DNA of 40,005 nt, taken from the NCBI GenBank assembly GCA_000310025.1, contig FN648771.1:6216-46220 (forward strand). The letters are read 5' to 3'. Shown piece by piece: positions 31,456-40,005 of the stretch. A program made the translations under genes and the position numbers. Below the pieces are notes generated by a model. The model worked only from the letters and a program-made list of their open reading frames with translations, ran no database searches and was not told where the DNA came from. Origin of the DNA: Ectocarpus siliculosus. Lineage: Eukaryota > Sar > Phaeophyceae > Ectocarpales > Ectocarpaceae. The first letter of the stretch is position 1; every line of letters begins with the position of its first letter.

Positions 31456-31689
31456 GCGGCCCGCATCTACCATGGTGCGAGACTCGCTTGAGGATTGCAG
31501 CTCTAGTTCCCTCGTAGCCACCGATTCCACATCCACAGAATCGCTCCCGTCCACAGAATCACCGGCAGCACGCGCCACCGACAAAGCAGCAGACCCATCT
31601 CCAACACTACTAGTAGCACCGTGACTCCCCTCTAACGCGCTCATTGCTCTGCTGGGCGCTGGGGCAACTGCTGCGTGTGTGATGTGTGT

Positions 31690-32033
31690 GTTCGAACCAG
31701 CGCTTTGAATAGGTGTTGCGGAGTTGCGGAAGCGCAACAATTGGATGGATATTGCGGCTTGTCGCAACGAAAAATTTTAGCCCGCAACACGTTCGCCGTA
31801 GGCGAAATATTTTTTAGGGGGGGCTCCATTTCGCCGTAGGCGAAAAATGTTTTTTGGGGCCCTTTTTCTCGCCAATATTAAATAACAACACTAATTTTGA
31901 CGTAATTTCCTTTCAAAACCAAGTAAATATAAAAAAATAATCGCCTCCGGCAACACGCCTGCGGCGTGTTGTTGCGGGAGCCTGGCGGCTCCGCCACAGC
32001 CGCTTCGCGGCTATTTAAAGCGCTGGTTCGAAC
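31690..32033. mobile_element. 344-bp AT-rich element with 23-bp TIRs and GC palindromes
   Basis: Left end 31690-31712 and right end 32011-32033 are inverted copies with one mismatch (GTTCGAACCAGCGCTTT core). The interior is AT-rich, unlike its surroundings, and studded with short GC palindromes: TTCGCCGTAGGCGAA twice (from 31792 and 31830), CGCCTGCGGCG, GGCGGCTCCGCC and GCCGCTTCGCGGC near 31950-32010. It has no ORF. The TIRs fit a MITE. The palindrome clusters are the kind known from some algal organelle genomes. A clear target duplication was not found. Confidence 0.65.
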
Positions 32034-32235
32034 AGCTGACGATCGGCGACAGATGAAAGAGGTTCCGCCGAAAGGAACAAGGCAGAACCAAAATATATAT
32101 ATATATATATGTATGACGAAAGACAACAAGAACAAAGAAAAAATGTGAACAAAGACGCACGCCAGTTGGACTCGAACCACTGTTCTGCGAGAGACATGGC
32201 GTTGGAGTTAGTGCCCTATGCTACTTTAGAGGGCA
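32034..32235. other. spacer with (AT)n run
   Basis: Contains an ATATATAT run at about 32092-32110 and a GGACTCGAACC sequence (32168-32178) that resembles a tRNA T-arm B box on the minus strand. No complete tRNA folds around it. Confidence 0.4.
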
Positions 32236-32560
32236 AAACTGTAGTATGGCGGTACTGCAGTACGGCGGTATTTTTTCGGCGGTACTGCAATATGGCGGTT
32301 CTCTTTTGGCGGTTCCTGGTACTTCGTGTTTTGGCGGTACCATTTTGGCGGTACTGCAGTACGGTGGTACTTTTTCGGCGGTACTGCAATATGGCGGTTC
32401 TTCTTAGGCGGTTCCCAGTACTTCGTTTTTTGGCGGTACTTTTTCGGCGGTACTGCAATGTGGCGGTACTTTTTAGGCGGTCGGCGGTTTTTCGTTTTTC
32501 GGCGGTACCGCCATCGGCGGTTCCCGGTACCACCGAATGTGGCGGTAATTCCCGCCAGTA
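32236..32560 (+). repeat. GGCGGTACT tandem repeat, main block
   Basis: At least fifteen spaced occurrences of GGCGGT(A/T)C alternate with short T-rich or TGCAATATG spacers in units of about 23-50 bp (for example GGCGGTACTTTTTCGGCGG and TACTGCAATATGGCGGTTC). The motif stays on one strand. It gives Tyr/Arg/Pro-rich shadow frames on the minus strand. Related words also occur at 31335-31455. Confidence 0.85.
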
Positions 32561-32964
32561 CCGGGACCGCCCACCACGGCGGGAAAAAAACGGCGGGAAT
32601 TTTCCCGAGGTGTACCCTGATTTTTGTGACCACCGACCGAGTCCTTGCTAGATTTTGGGATTAACACGAAGAACGCAACAACACCAGCAATAACCCCCGA
32701 TCAATGCACTAACAACGAACTAACATCGTTTTCACCAACGAAGATGACGCACTGCTGCGGCTGGTGACTTTCCTTAGAGACCACCAAAGTTCCAGTGAAT
32801 GGTTCATCGTTCATAGATAGATATAGACGACCATAAGTTTTAGTATAGATCAGATGTATGTTTTCTCTCCTCCTCGTGGATGCTGCCGAGCACGCATGCC
32901 GTGAGATGCGTCACGTGGGTCGAATGTGTACACAACAGCTTAGAGACAAAGCACGTGCAATGTA

Positions 32965-33233
32965 TGTTCGTGTGTGTTCATATGTAGGAAGGATCTGAGG
33001 ACGGTTCTGTGTTCCGTAGATGAAGGGACCTGCTGTGGTCCCTGTTGTGGTAGACTTGGACGAGTCTGCGGTGACCCCATGCGTAGTCAGCCGGTGTGGG
33101 GCACTCTCTTTCTCCTCTGTCTGTCGTTCGTTTGTCTTGCGGATCGTATACAAGCCATCAACGAGACTTTTTGGTCACTGGACACAAATACCGGCATACC
33201 CGGCAAACACTCCGGCTCTAGGAGTGATAAACA
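32965..33233 (+). repeat. left LTR (269 bp)
   Basis: It shares with the right copy GGTTCTGTGTTCCGTAGATG, then AAGGGACCT(G/C)CTGTGGT, GTCTGCGGTGACCCCATGC and ACAAGCCATCAACGAGACTT. The differences are mostly single substitutions, plus a small indel after CCCCATGC. Confidence 0.8.
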
Positions 33234-33592
33234 CCCTAGAGTTTATTTCTCCATCGCCCTTGCAAGGAAACGAAAGAGCACGTGCTCGCAGCAGGAGCTC
33301 GCCGCTAGAACGCTTTGAGGAGAAGCAGGCCGGGGCCGAGGCGAGGATGGAGCAGCCACTCGGTAGCTTCGAGGGCCTTTTGCTCCAGCAGCCCAGGCGA
33401 GACGGAGGAGGAGGAGGGTCGAACGCCACCGTGGTGGACGGGGGCGCCGTGGGGGGTGCGGTTGGAATCCGGGAGGGAACCGGGAGAAACTTCGCCGCAG
33501 GGAACCTACCCGAGACTGTGGGCCCCAGCGCTCGGGACAGCCGCGGCGTCAGCGGTGGAGTAGCGGGCGGCACTACGCACGAGCCGGTTTAA
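33020..33592 (+). CDS. 190-aa ORF across LTR/interior junction, possibly gag-like
   Basis: ATG 33020 lies in the left LTR and the stop TAA ends at 33592. A second ATG at 33347 (MEQPLGSFEGLLLQQPRRDG) would start entirely inside the element. The later part is Gly/Ala/Val-rich (DGGAVGGAVGIREGTGRN) with no zinc knuckle. The equivalent frame from the right LTR stops after 26 codons. Its position fits a gag start, but no family feature is visible and coding status is uncertain. Confidence 0.3.
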   Translation: MKGPAVVPVVVDLDESAVTPCVVSRCGALSFSSVCRSFVLRIVYKPSTRLFGHWTQIPAYPANTPALGVINTLEFISPSPLQGNERARARSRSSPLERFEEKQAGAEARMEQPLGSFEGLLLQQPRRDGGGGGSNATVVDGGAVGGAVGIREGTGRNFAAGNLPETVGPSARDSRGVSGGVAGGTTHEPV

Positions 33593-34139
33593 CGCGGAAA
33601 AAGCACTCGCTCCGAGAAAGCTGGACTAATGCATTCATAGCGATTCCGGTGAATGTCAACTTGCCGCAGAGGAGCAAAACCGCGCAATACTGCTGTGCTT
33701 TCGAAACAGGGCTAACAACAGCACGGCGTTGCCGCGGACGCTTCATTTTGTGGTTGATTCGTGAGTGATTTCTGGAGATAGCTTGCTTGTGACGAATAAC
33801 ACCGAACGTTTCTGAACGGGATTCGCAGTTCAGGCGTTTCTATTTCTGATTTGGTGTTCGTAGGGCGTCTGTAGTTTCGCTTACCATGATACAGCCAATG
33901 CTGTTTTCGAATGGGGATTCGCGGTTCGGGCGTTTCCATTCTTGAGTGCCAGTGTTTCGTTGAGCAGCAACTGCAGTTCGCCTTCATTCGATGATATATC
34001 CGAGCGTTGATGGCGGTGTTGTTTTCGGAGGATGAGGTAGATGAGCGTGAGGCCTTGTAAGGTGGGGAACCCACCATACCCAACCCCGACACTCTTAAAT
34101 TATGCTTTCCGGGTGTAGGGGAAGGTACTGACACTGACA

Positions 34140-34620
34140 CGCACCCCCAGTCGAAGAGGGGGGGTAGGTTGAGGTGTTATCTCCAGAAAAAAAGGGGGAG
34201 GGCATCAGTATACGCCTTCCAGATGTACGGGAGGGACGTACAGCAGTGGTTACACAACAGCACGCTTCCGGACGTAGGGGGGGCAGCGCCAGCCGACGCA
34301 CCCCACAGGTGGGGGGCAGTAGTTCCTTACCCATGCACCTCCATACGTAGAGAGGGCAGCACGGCTCAACGCTCTCGAGATGTGAGGGAGCACAGTAGTT
34401 CTTGACCGGCGCGCCCCCAGATGTAGGGGGGGTGGCGCCGGTCTACCTTCTCGAGATGTAGGGGAGCGCAGCAGTTCTTCACCTTCGCGCCTCCAAATTA
34501 AGGGGGGGCAGCGCAGGGCTTTTCGGTTGGGCGGTTCTCAAGATGAAGGGGGGAGCTGCACAGTCATTATATCTCCGCCAACGCGCTTCCAGATGTAGGG
34601 AGGGGCAGCTTGGGCATTGG
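34140..34620 (+). repeat. degenerate ~60-bp G-rich tandem repeat
   Basis: Recurrent CCAGATGTAGGGGGG or close variants (from about 34218, 34267, 34350, 34417, 34453, 34490, 34540, 34590), each followed by GCAGCGC- or GCAGCAGTT-type sequence. Spacing is irregular, about 40-70 bp. It lies in the LTR-element interior. A separate 96-bp pair (ATTCGC(A/G)GTTC at 33821 and 33917) precedes it. Confidence 0.75.
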
Positions 34621-34970
34621 TCGTTGTAGTCGGTGCGCTTCCAGCGTAGCGACCAGCAGCAGGTGTTTCTTTTGCCGGTGGTTGGGAGGAGCCGGAGTCC
34701 GCTTGACGATGGAGAGAAGACCCCTGCCAAGACCGACACTTCGGTTGGTACCTGTAGCAGAGAAAACTGCTAGCAATTTGAGTTTTTCGTGTGTAGTCGC
34801 ACAATATGGAAGGGCATCCAATGTAGCGTTAACCCGATGTCAGAGAACGTGCATGTCTCTGACGACCTTAGGGTTAACGCTTCCGTATCAATGTCGTTCC
34901 TTGTTGTTCAAATTGTAGGCGAGATGTCACGGGATAGCACAGCTAGCTGTGTTTCAGCTAGGGGCAGGTT

Positions 34971-36590
34971 TGTTTAAGGCGTAGACAAAACAAACCGAGG
35001 TTATTTGAAGCAACTCGAATTGCCATACTGTATATATTGGGGTACCCGGAACGTATTGCGTACTGCGGGGCCCCGTCGGTCGAGAGGAGGAGTCGCATGT
35101 GTTACCATTCTGGTCAAGCCTTGTGTCCACAGAGTCTTAGCGTGCCAGAGAGAGAGTATCGCAAAGACAGTCTTTTCTTGCCTTCTCTTCCAGTTGGGAA
35201 ATCGGTCTACCCGAGCTACAGCAGTCGTAACTGAGAACCCAGGGTCCCGAGATGTGACGCGAGCGGAGAGGAGAGCAAGGACGCCGGGCGCCGGCAGGCG
35301 GCGTACTAGGGCGCAACTCTGAGCGGTACGGGTGGTGATGTGATGACAATGTGGGATGATGTGGGAAGAGAGCACAACCCACAACGTGTTTTGGTGTGTC
35401 AGGGAGCGACACAACCCCACCGGAGTGTTGTGCACGTTTGCATGGGGAGAGAGATCCCGCTGCTGCTGGGTCGATTCGATGGCGTACCCAGTCACCCATG
35501 TCGCACGTGATTCAATGACTAAACACATCAACCGGGTTTGGTGGCCGAGGTTGGGGGGCCTGCTTCGACAGCGCTGGCTGTCACGGCTGTTGCCACCGTA
35601 CGAAGAGGACACAGTCATGTGGATTACGTATGCATACACTCGCAAATACAGCAGTTGTTCCGCATCGATGCGGGAGAGAAAATTAACTGTGGGTTCTGTG
35701 GCGTTACGTTCACCATGTTGAACGTGGTTTCAATACCGTCTCCGCATCTAACGAGTGTGTGGTGGCCACAGCCAATCAAGACAATACCTACAAACTATTG
35801 TTGTTTGGTGTCGATACGCGATGGAAGTTCATACACGAATGCTAGATCACATGGTGTCCTGTACACGAGTGTGTATCACAGGGGATAATCTGGATTCAGA
35901 TTTACCGTGCAGTCGATAAAAGCCAGAGATTGTGCAATTGCCAGCGAAGTATGTGGACAATACTCACAAAGTTACAAAAAATTGCTGGAGACTTGCCGTG
36001 AGAATCAAGGCCCGATTCGACGGAATCCGTTTAAGTCCTCCCAGAGTACGTACAACTGTACTGAAAAAGTTGCTGGACAGCACCAAGCATACCTTGACGC
36101 CAGCACGATGTTGATTTAATAGCGATCAGTCGATCGTGGTATGATCATGAGTATGCATACAACAAGTATTAAATGCCGGAACCACACACATCACTAGTGT
36201 GTGGCGGCCGTGGTTGGTGGGCTTGTTTTCGCAACAGCGCTACTTACCAGGGTTGTTGCCTGTGTGGCGATTCACGCATGAATACAGAAAGTGTGAATGC
36301 CGGAACCACACACATTCATAGTGTGCGGCGGCCGTGGTTGGTGGGTTTGTTTTGGCAACAGCGCTACTTGGGCGGGTTTGTTTATGGCGTAGACCAAAGC
36401 GTAGACAAAACAAACCGAGGTTTAATGAAACAACTCGAATTGCCATACTGTTTTATGTTGGGGTACCCGGAACGTATTGCGTACTGCGGGGCCTCCGCGG
36501 TCGAGAGGAGGAGTCGCATGTGTTACCATTCTGTTCACGCCTTGTGTCCACAGAGTCTTAGCGTGCCAAAGAGAGAGTATCGCAAAGACA
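34971..36590. mobile_element. nested TRIM-like unit with ~200-bp direct terminal repeats
   Basis: 34971-35169 and 36379-36590 are direct repeats beginning TGTTTA and ending AAAGACA, with long identical blocks such as ACTCGAATTGCCATACTGT, GGGGTACCCGGAACGTATTG, CGAGAGGAGGAGTCGCATGT and CCACAGAGTCTTAGCGTGCC. The right copy has a 13-bp internal duplication (GCGTAGACAAA-type). The 1.2-kb interior has no retrotransposon protein. Size and TG...CA ends fit a terminal-repeat retrotransposon in miniature. No target duplication is visible (AGGTT versus ACTAG), so a simple segmental duplication is the alternative. Confidence 0.55.
36172..36372. repeat. 124-bp tandem pair inside the nested unit
   Basis: AATGCCGGAACCACACACAT starts at 36172 and again at 36296. 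Both are followed by AGTGTG(T/C)GGCGGCCGTGGTT and TTGTTTT(C/G)GCAACAGCGCT. A weaker relative (GTGGCCGAGGTTGG...GACAGCGCTGGCT) lies near 35538-35572. Confidence 0.8.
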
Positions 36591-36683
36591 ACTAGCGAGG
36601 TTGTCACAGAGAGGCTTCTAGTGGTGTGCCTGCCTCTCGAGCTGACAGGAAGTGGAGAATCAAAAGGATGTTGTTGAAGGGGT

Positions 36684-37067
36684 CGCCGAGAGCTGAGTGA
36701 GTTGGAACACACGGCCGAATGAGGGCGGCCCGACGGCATTGCAATTAGGGCTGCAGCGAGAATTAAGGCACAAGCGAACTCAGACCTGATGGACGACCTC
36801 ATCGGGTCCTCCATCGCGGAGCGGGGCAGCTGGTCGATGTGGCGGCGGTGTGCAGGAAGCCTCCCGTGTCACCGCCCGATGCCGATTATTCCTGCCGTCG
36901 TCACGCCGGAGTGGTCGGGGTTCTCCTCGTACATCGCATCAGGCGATCCAAGAATCGGGATGAGGTTAACGACCAATGATCGGGATACAGAGCAGGCGGC
37001 GGAGCGGTTGCTCTGGTGGTGGCGTCGTTGTCATGTTGTGCAACGTTGCCCGATGACGCGCCGCTAA
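36684..37067 (+). pseudogene. coding remnant in LTR-element interior, unknown
   Basis: The frame RRELSELEHTAE, TGA (36720-36722), then GRPDGIAIRAAARIKAQANS, LMDDLIGSSIAERGSWSMWR and SSYIASGDPRIGMRLTTNDR, to TAA at 37065-37067. The sequence upstream and downstream of the stop is protein-like in the same frame, which suggests a decayed element ORF. No retroviral-type motif is recognised. Confidence 0.35.
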
Positions 37068-37782
37068 CATCCTGTCTTAGTTGAAGGTTGTGCAGTGCAT
37101 GTCCTGAAGTATGATCAAGCCCGCGGAGCTTCGAGGCAAATAGTTACGAAGTAGGGGTGAATCCCAGAAACTAACGCGCGCCGCACCATTTAGCTAAGAT
37201 TTTGCTGTATATGGCTGTTGGGGGCAACACATTGGGACGAGTATCCCGAAGGGCGGGAAGATAAGGTCAGAGGAATGTGTAGGAGCCGCCCATCGGGGGA
37301 AAGCACTGTGTGCGGTAGGTAGGCAGTAACAGGAGCTAATCCCACTGCATGAGTAGTGTCATGATGACCTCGATGTTGGCGAAGAAATGGTAGCGTACCA
37401 TTTTAGGGACTTGGTCATCTGCGACTACTGTGTGCAGTAAGATTGGTTCCCTCCAGCGCAGGAGAGAGCACCCTCAGTTTCTGTTTGGAGGGAAGAGGGA
37501 GAGAGTCTTTATTGGGAGAGAGGCAGAGGCAATATAGAAAGGCCGCAGAAACGTGTCTGCGGGAAACGTGTTCTCTGCCAGTGTAATATCTCTCTATTCC
37601 CTACGGCGGTAAAAAATGTAAAAAATGCAATTAGAAAGAAAACAATAAAGTGAGGGTTTGTGGTTCGGAGGCCGGGTTTTCCCCTGCAACGCCTTCTTTT
37701 TGTTCGACTATTTTGGTAATGTCCAAGTACGTTGAGCAACACACGGTGGTGGTTAATTACCAGCGTAAGGAACCAGGGAGGG
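37068..37782. other. LTR-element interior, 3' part
   Basis: No coding sequence recognised. It ends in the purine-rich stretch immediately before the right LTR. The minus-strand frame at 37509-37898 crosses into the LTR and has no support. Confidence 0.45.
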
Positions 37783-38052
37783 TGTTTGTGTGTGTGAATA
37801 TGTAGGAAGGTTCTGAGGACGGTTCTGTGTTCCGTAGATGAAGGGACCTCCTGTGGTGCCTGTTGTGGTAGACTTGGATGAGTCTGCGGTGACCCCATGC
37901 TGCGTCAGCCTGTGTTAAGCACTTCTTCTTCTCCCCTGTCTGTCGTGCGTTTGTCCCGCGGATCTAATACAAGCCATCAACGAGACTTTCTGGCCACTGG
38001 ACACAAATACGGGCATACCCTGCAAACGCTCCGGCTCTAGTAGTGATCAACA
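37783..38052 (+). repeat. right LTR (270 bp)
   Basis: TGTTTGTGTGTG start and GATCAACA end, collinear with the left LTR. Divergence of several percent by eye implies the insertion is not recent. Confidence 0.8.
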
Positions 38053-38820
38053 ATGTGCATGATATACATATCGGATGCATGCATGTATATCTGCTGTATA
38101 TTGTTGTTGTGTTCGCATGAAAAGCCTTGGTGAAATGCTATCCGGGTCAGCAGGACACGGCAAGTGTTTGATTGTTTGCGGCCTACGCCACTTATTTATC
38201 GAGTGAGACTGTTTCGGTGATGTATTAACTTCACGAGAGGTAGGCGACCGTCCTTCACACGGACGAAAGAGGGAGTGCTCCACACAGAGCAGCTCCAACG
38301 CTCCAACAGCAAGGAGGGGCCCCGTGACACATCACGGTGCCCCCTACCAAACGGCAATCTTACCAATGTTCGCAGACTCTCGAACAGCAAGTATCTCAAT
38401 ATTCCATTTCGGTCTATTTCAACCATCATCATCACCAACACACTCCCGGATAGAGACCGTCATCAATCTCGTCTCCTACACGCACGCACCGGGTATACTA
38501 TTGGCGCGTAAGGAATCAAATATGCCATGAACGTATTGTAGTGCACGGACTTGGTCGTGCGCGTGCGTTGACGTGCGAGTGCCTTTGTGTCTATACTCAG
38601 CCTCCTTATGTAGGCTCCTTAGCGTTCAAACCCAAAACTGTGGGCTAGAGATACGTCACACGTGTACTGCTGTATGCTGCCCCTGCTGATGTGGCCTCAG
38701 CATTTGAATACGTTTGCGGGGAGGGTGAAAAAAGGTCCGCCGAGAACAGAATGGGTGATGACGTTACTCGACGTCGAGGTTTTCCGCCGAAAGCCCTCCA
38801 ATCGGAGTCCTTAATATTGT
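38053..38820. other. intergenic; flank of the LTR element
   Basis: 38064-38160 belongs to the dispersed repeat also seen at 30826-30945. Nothing else is recognised. Confidence 0.45.
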
Positions 38821-39060
38821 ATGAACGAACAACCCGGCGTAGACTCTCCGGAACGCGGGGGAAATCGGCCGGTTTCGCCCGATTTGGGCGGTCTTCGCTG
38901 TGGTGCAGGGCTGGAGGAGCGCGAAGGCTCAGCTCCGCGGCGGGCGGGCGGCGATGGAAATACTTCACTGGGGACGCCAAGGGACGCCCTGAAAAGGAGA
39001 CATCCACCGGAGCTCTGTGGCGGGCCAGCAGAAGAATTGGCCCTAACGTCTCGGGTTTAG
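38821..39060 (+). CDS. small hypothetical ORF, 79 aa
   Basis: ATG 38821 to TAG 39058-39060. It is rich in Gly, Arg, Pro and Glu (MNEQPGVDSPERGGNRPVSP start). All three forward frames and a 162-codon minus frame are open over this GC-rich block, so openness alone proves little. I recognise no domain. The following frame (39062-39307) is similar in kind and equally unsupported. Confidence 0.2.
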   Translation: MNEQPGVDSPERGGNRPVSPDLGGLRCGAGLEEREGSAPRRAGGDGNTSLGTPRDALKRRHPPELCGGPAEELALTSRV

Positions 39061-40005
39061 CGTGAGGCCTAAACTCGCCGCCGCGCTTATCGATCGGGTT
39101 CTGAGCTCTCAGCGTTCGAGAGCTTCGAAGCATAATTGTCTACACGACGGTACAGAGTTAGTGTGCCCGCCACTTGTTATGCGGTGGGTGCTACAGCTTC
39201 TGGAGATTCATGATCCAAAGTGCCCCCCCATCGGGAGCTACAAGTTACAGAGGACCCGTCAGTACGTTTACCCGTTACGAGTGGGGCTCGCGAGAGATTG
39301 GGGGTGATTGATCGCCGGTGAACGGTCGCTGGAAATGGCTCTGTTTCAGGGCTGCGAATGTGAACCCAAAACGCCTCCAGGTATACATGAAAACTGAACA
39401 GGAACTTTCGTGCAATAAGCCAACCCTAGTTTTGGTCAGTGCAAGAAGCCTTGGGGTAGTTTAATCGCAGTATATATGTTGAGGCGTGATGGAATGGACT
39501 TGCGAATGATGGCTCTGGGAGCAGGGTTGGAAATAGTTCTGGTTGAGATATCGCCAAATAAGGTCATGAAAAGTGTATGAGGTGGAGACTACATAGAAGG
39601 GAGAAAGTGTTGGTTTATGGTTGGAATGATGAGCTTATGAGGGAATTGCAGTCAGTTGAGAGAGAGAGAGAGAGAGTTGGAGAGAATGTGAAGCGGCGCA
39701 ATTGGATAGATACAGGGAAGCGGCGCGATTAGCTCGTCGTGTCAGCTGATGTTGTTTGCACCCCTTTTCAGTGTTCGAATTCCATGCTGTTCCCGGCCAA
39801 CGAAGGCCTAAGAAACACACTTTGATCGCACGTATTTCCGAGACGCGAACACATACGACCCCACCGGCACATCTACGTAAATATCTAGGCGCCTATAGGC
39901 CACCACCGGCCGATTGCACGTCAGTGGCACCGAAGGAGGGGCTGTGTTTAATCGCACTGCTTGCGGTGTGGTCTTGCCATGGCACAGGGAGGTGAGGGGG
40001 GGGAA
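39061..40005. other. no gene seen; (GA)n microsatellite
   Basis: Contains (GA)n at 39658-39676. Otherwise there is no supported feature to the right edge. Confidence 0.5.

Larger units (their letters stand above)
32965..38052. mobile_element. LTR retrotransposon-like element, non-autonomous or decayed
   Basis: Direct terminal repeats at 32965-33233 and 37783-38052 both start TGTT and end AACA, the standard TG...CA form. They are flanked by ATGTA (32960-32964) and ATGTG (38053-38057), a 5-bp target duplication with one difference. A purine-rich AAGGAACCAGGGAGGG precedes the right repeat, as a polypurine tract would. No canonical TGG-type primer-binding site follows the left repeat. The 4.55-kb interior lacks recognisable protease, RT, RNase H or integrase. 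It is occupied by tandem repeats and a nested unit. Orientation is plus if the polypurine call is right. Confidence 0.7.

Noticed and set aside
32150-32230. tRNA gene on the minus strand (GGTTCGAGTCC-type T-arm)
   Set aside because: No acceptor stem, D arm or anticodon loop with U33 can be folded around it; at most a tRNA-derived SINE remnant.
38645-39133. 162-aa minus-strand ORF
   Set aside because: Four frames are open over this GC-rich block; neither codon pattern nor motif favours the minus frame.

Overview
The window looks like nuclear DNA of a multicellular or complex eukaryotic alga, most likely a brown alga or another stramenopile. The taxon is an inference. What supports it is long GT...AG introns, roughly balanced base composition with many C/G homopolymer tracts, low gene density, heavy load of diverse transposable-element debris, a Golgi-type glycosyltransferase of the nucleotide-diphospho-sugar transferase family and a LINE C-terminus of a style I associate with stramenopile genomes. 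There is no bacterial-type organisation: no operons and no prophage.

Layout. (1) 143-3867, minus strand: N-terminal two thirds of a large Plavaka/CMC-like DNA transposase gene. It has a C2HC zinc finger, a poly-Glu tract with one in-frame TAG, and the CxxC and PFDILHA region, and it runs off the left edge. (2) 5943-13837, plus strand: a six-exon gene for a 453-residue protein that I do not recognise. All splice phases agree, and one intron carries a fold-back MITE. (3) 13838-20345: gene-poor DNA with several repeat classes. These include a 28-bp minisatellite organised in a higher-order ~145-bp period, a hairpin-ended dispersed repeat, two weak coding fragments and a 10-bp-period CCATGG satellite. 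(4) 20692-22616, minus strand: a complete four-exon glycosyltransferase-like gene of 346 residues with a D-A-D motif. (5) 23501-23899: the C-terminal remnant of a LINE reverse-transcriptase polyprotein with one nonsense codon. (6) 26174-30825: three copies of a modular ~0.8-kb repeat, two direct and one inverted. Two of them sit next to copies of the hairpin-ended terminus, and short conserved open frames lie in and beside them. (7) 31335-32560: a GGCGGTACT-rich tandem repeat, interrupted by a segment that includes a 344-bp AT-rich element with 23-bp terminal inverted repeats and organelle-style GC palindromes. (8) 32965-38052: an LTR retrotransposon-like unit (269/270-bp TGTT...AACA repeats, near-perfect 5-bp target duplication) with no recognisable reverse transcriptase. 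A smaller TRIM-like unit is nested inside it. (9) 38053-40005: mostly featureless, with one weak small ORF.

Only two loci look like ordinary intact genes, the 453-aa unknown and the glycosyltransferase. The rest is mobile-element sequence in different stages of decay. No CRISPR array, rRNA or confident tRNA was seen. Gene models were built by hand from splice signals and reading-frame continuity, with no alignment or transcript evidence.
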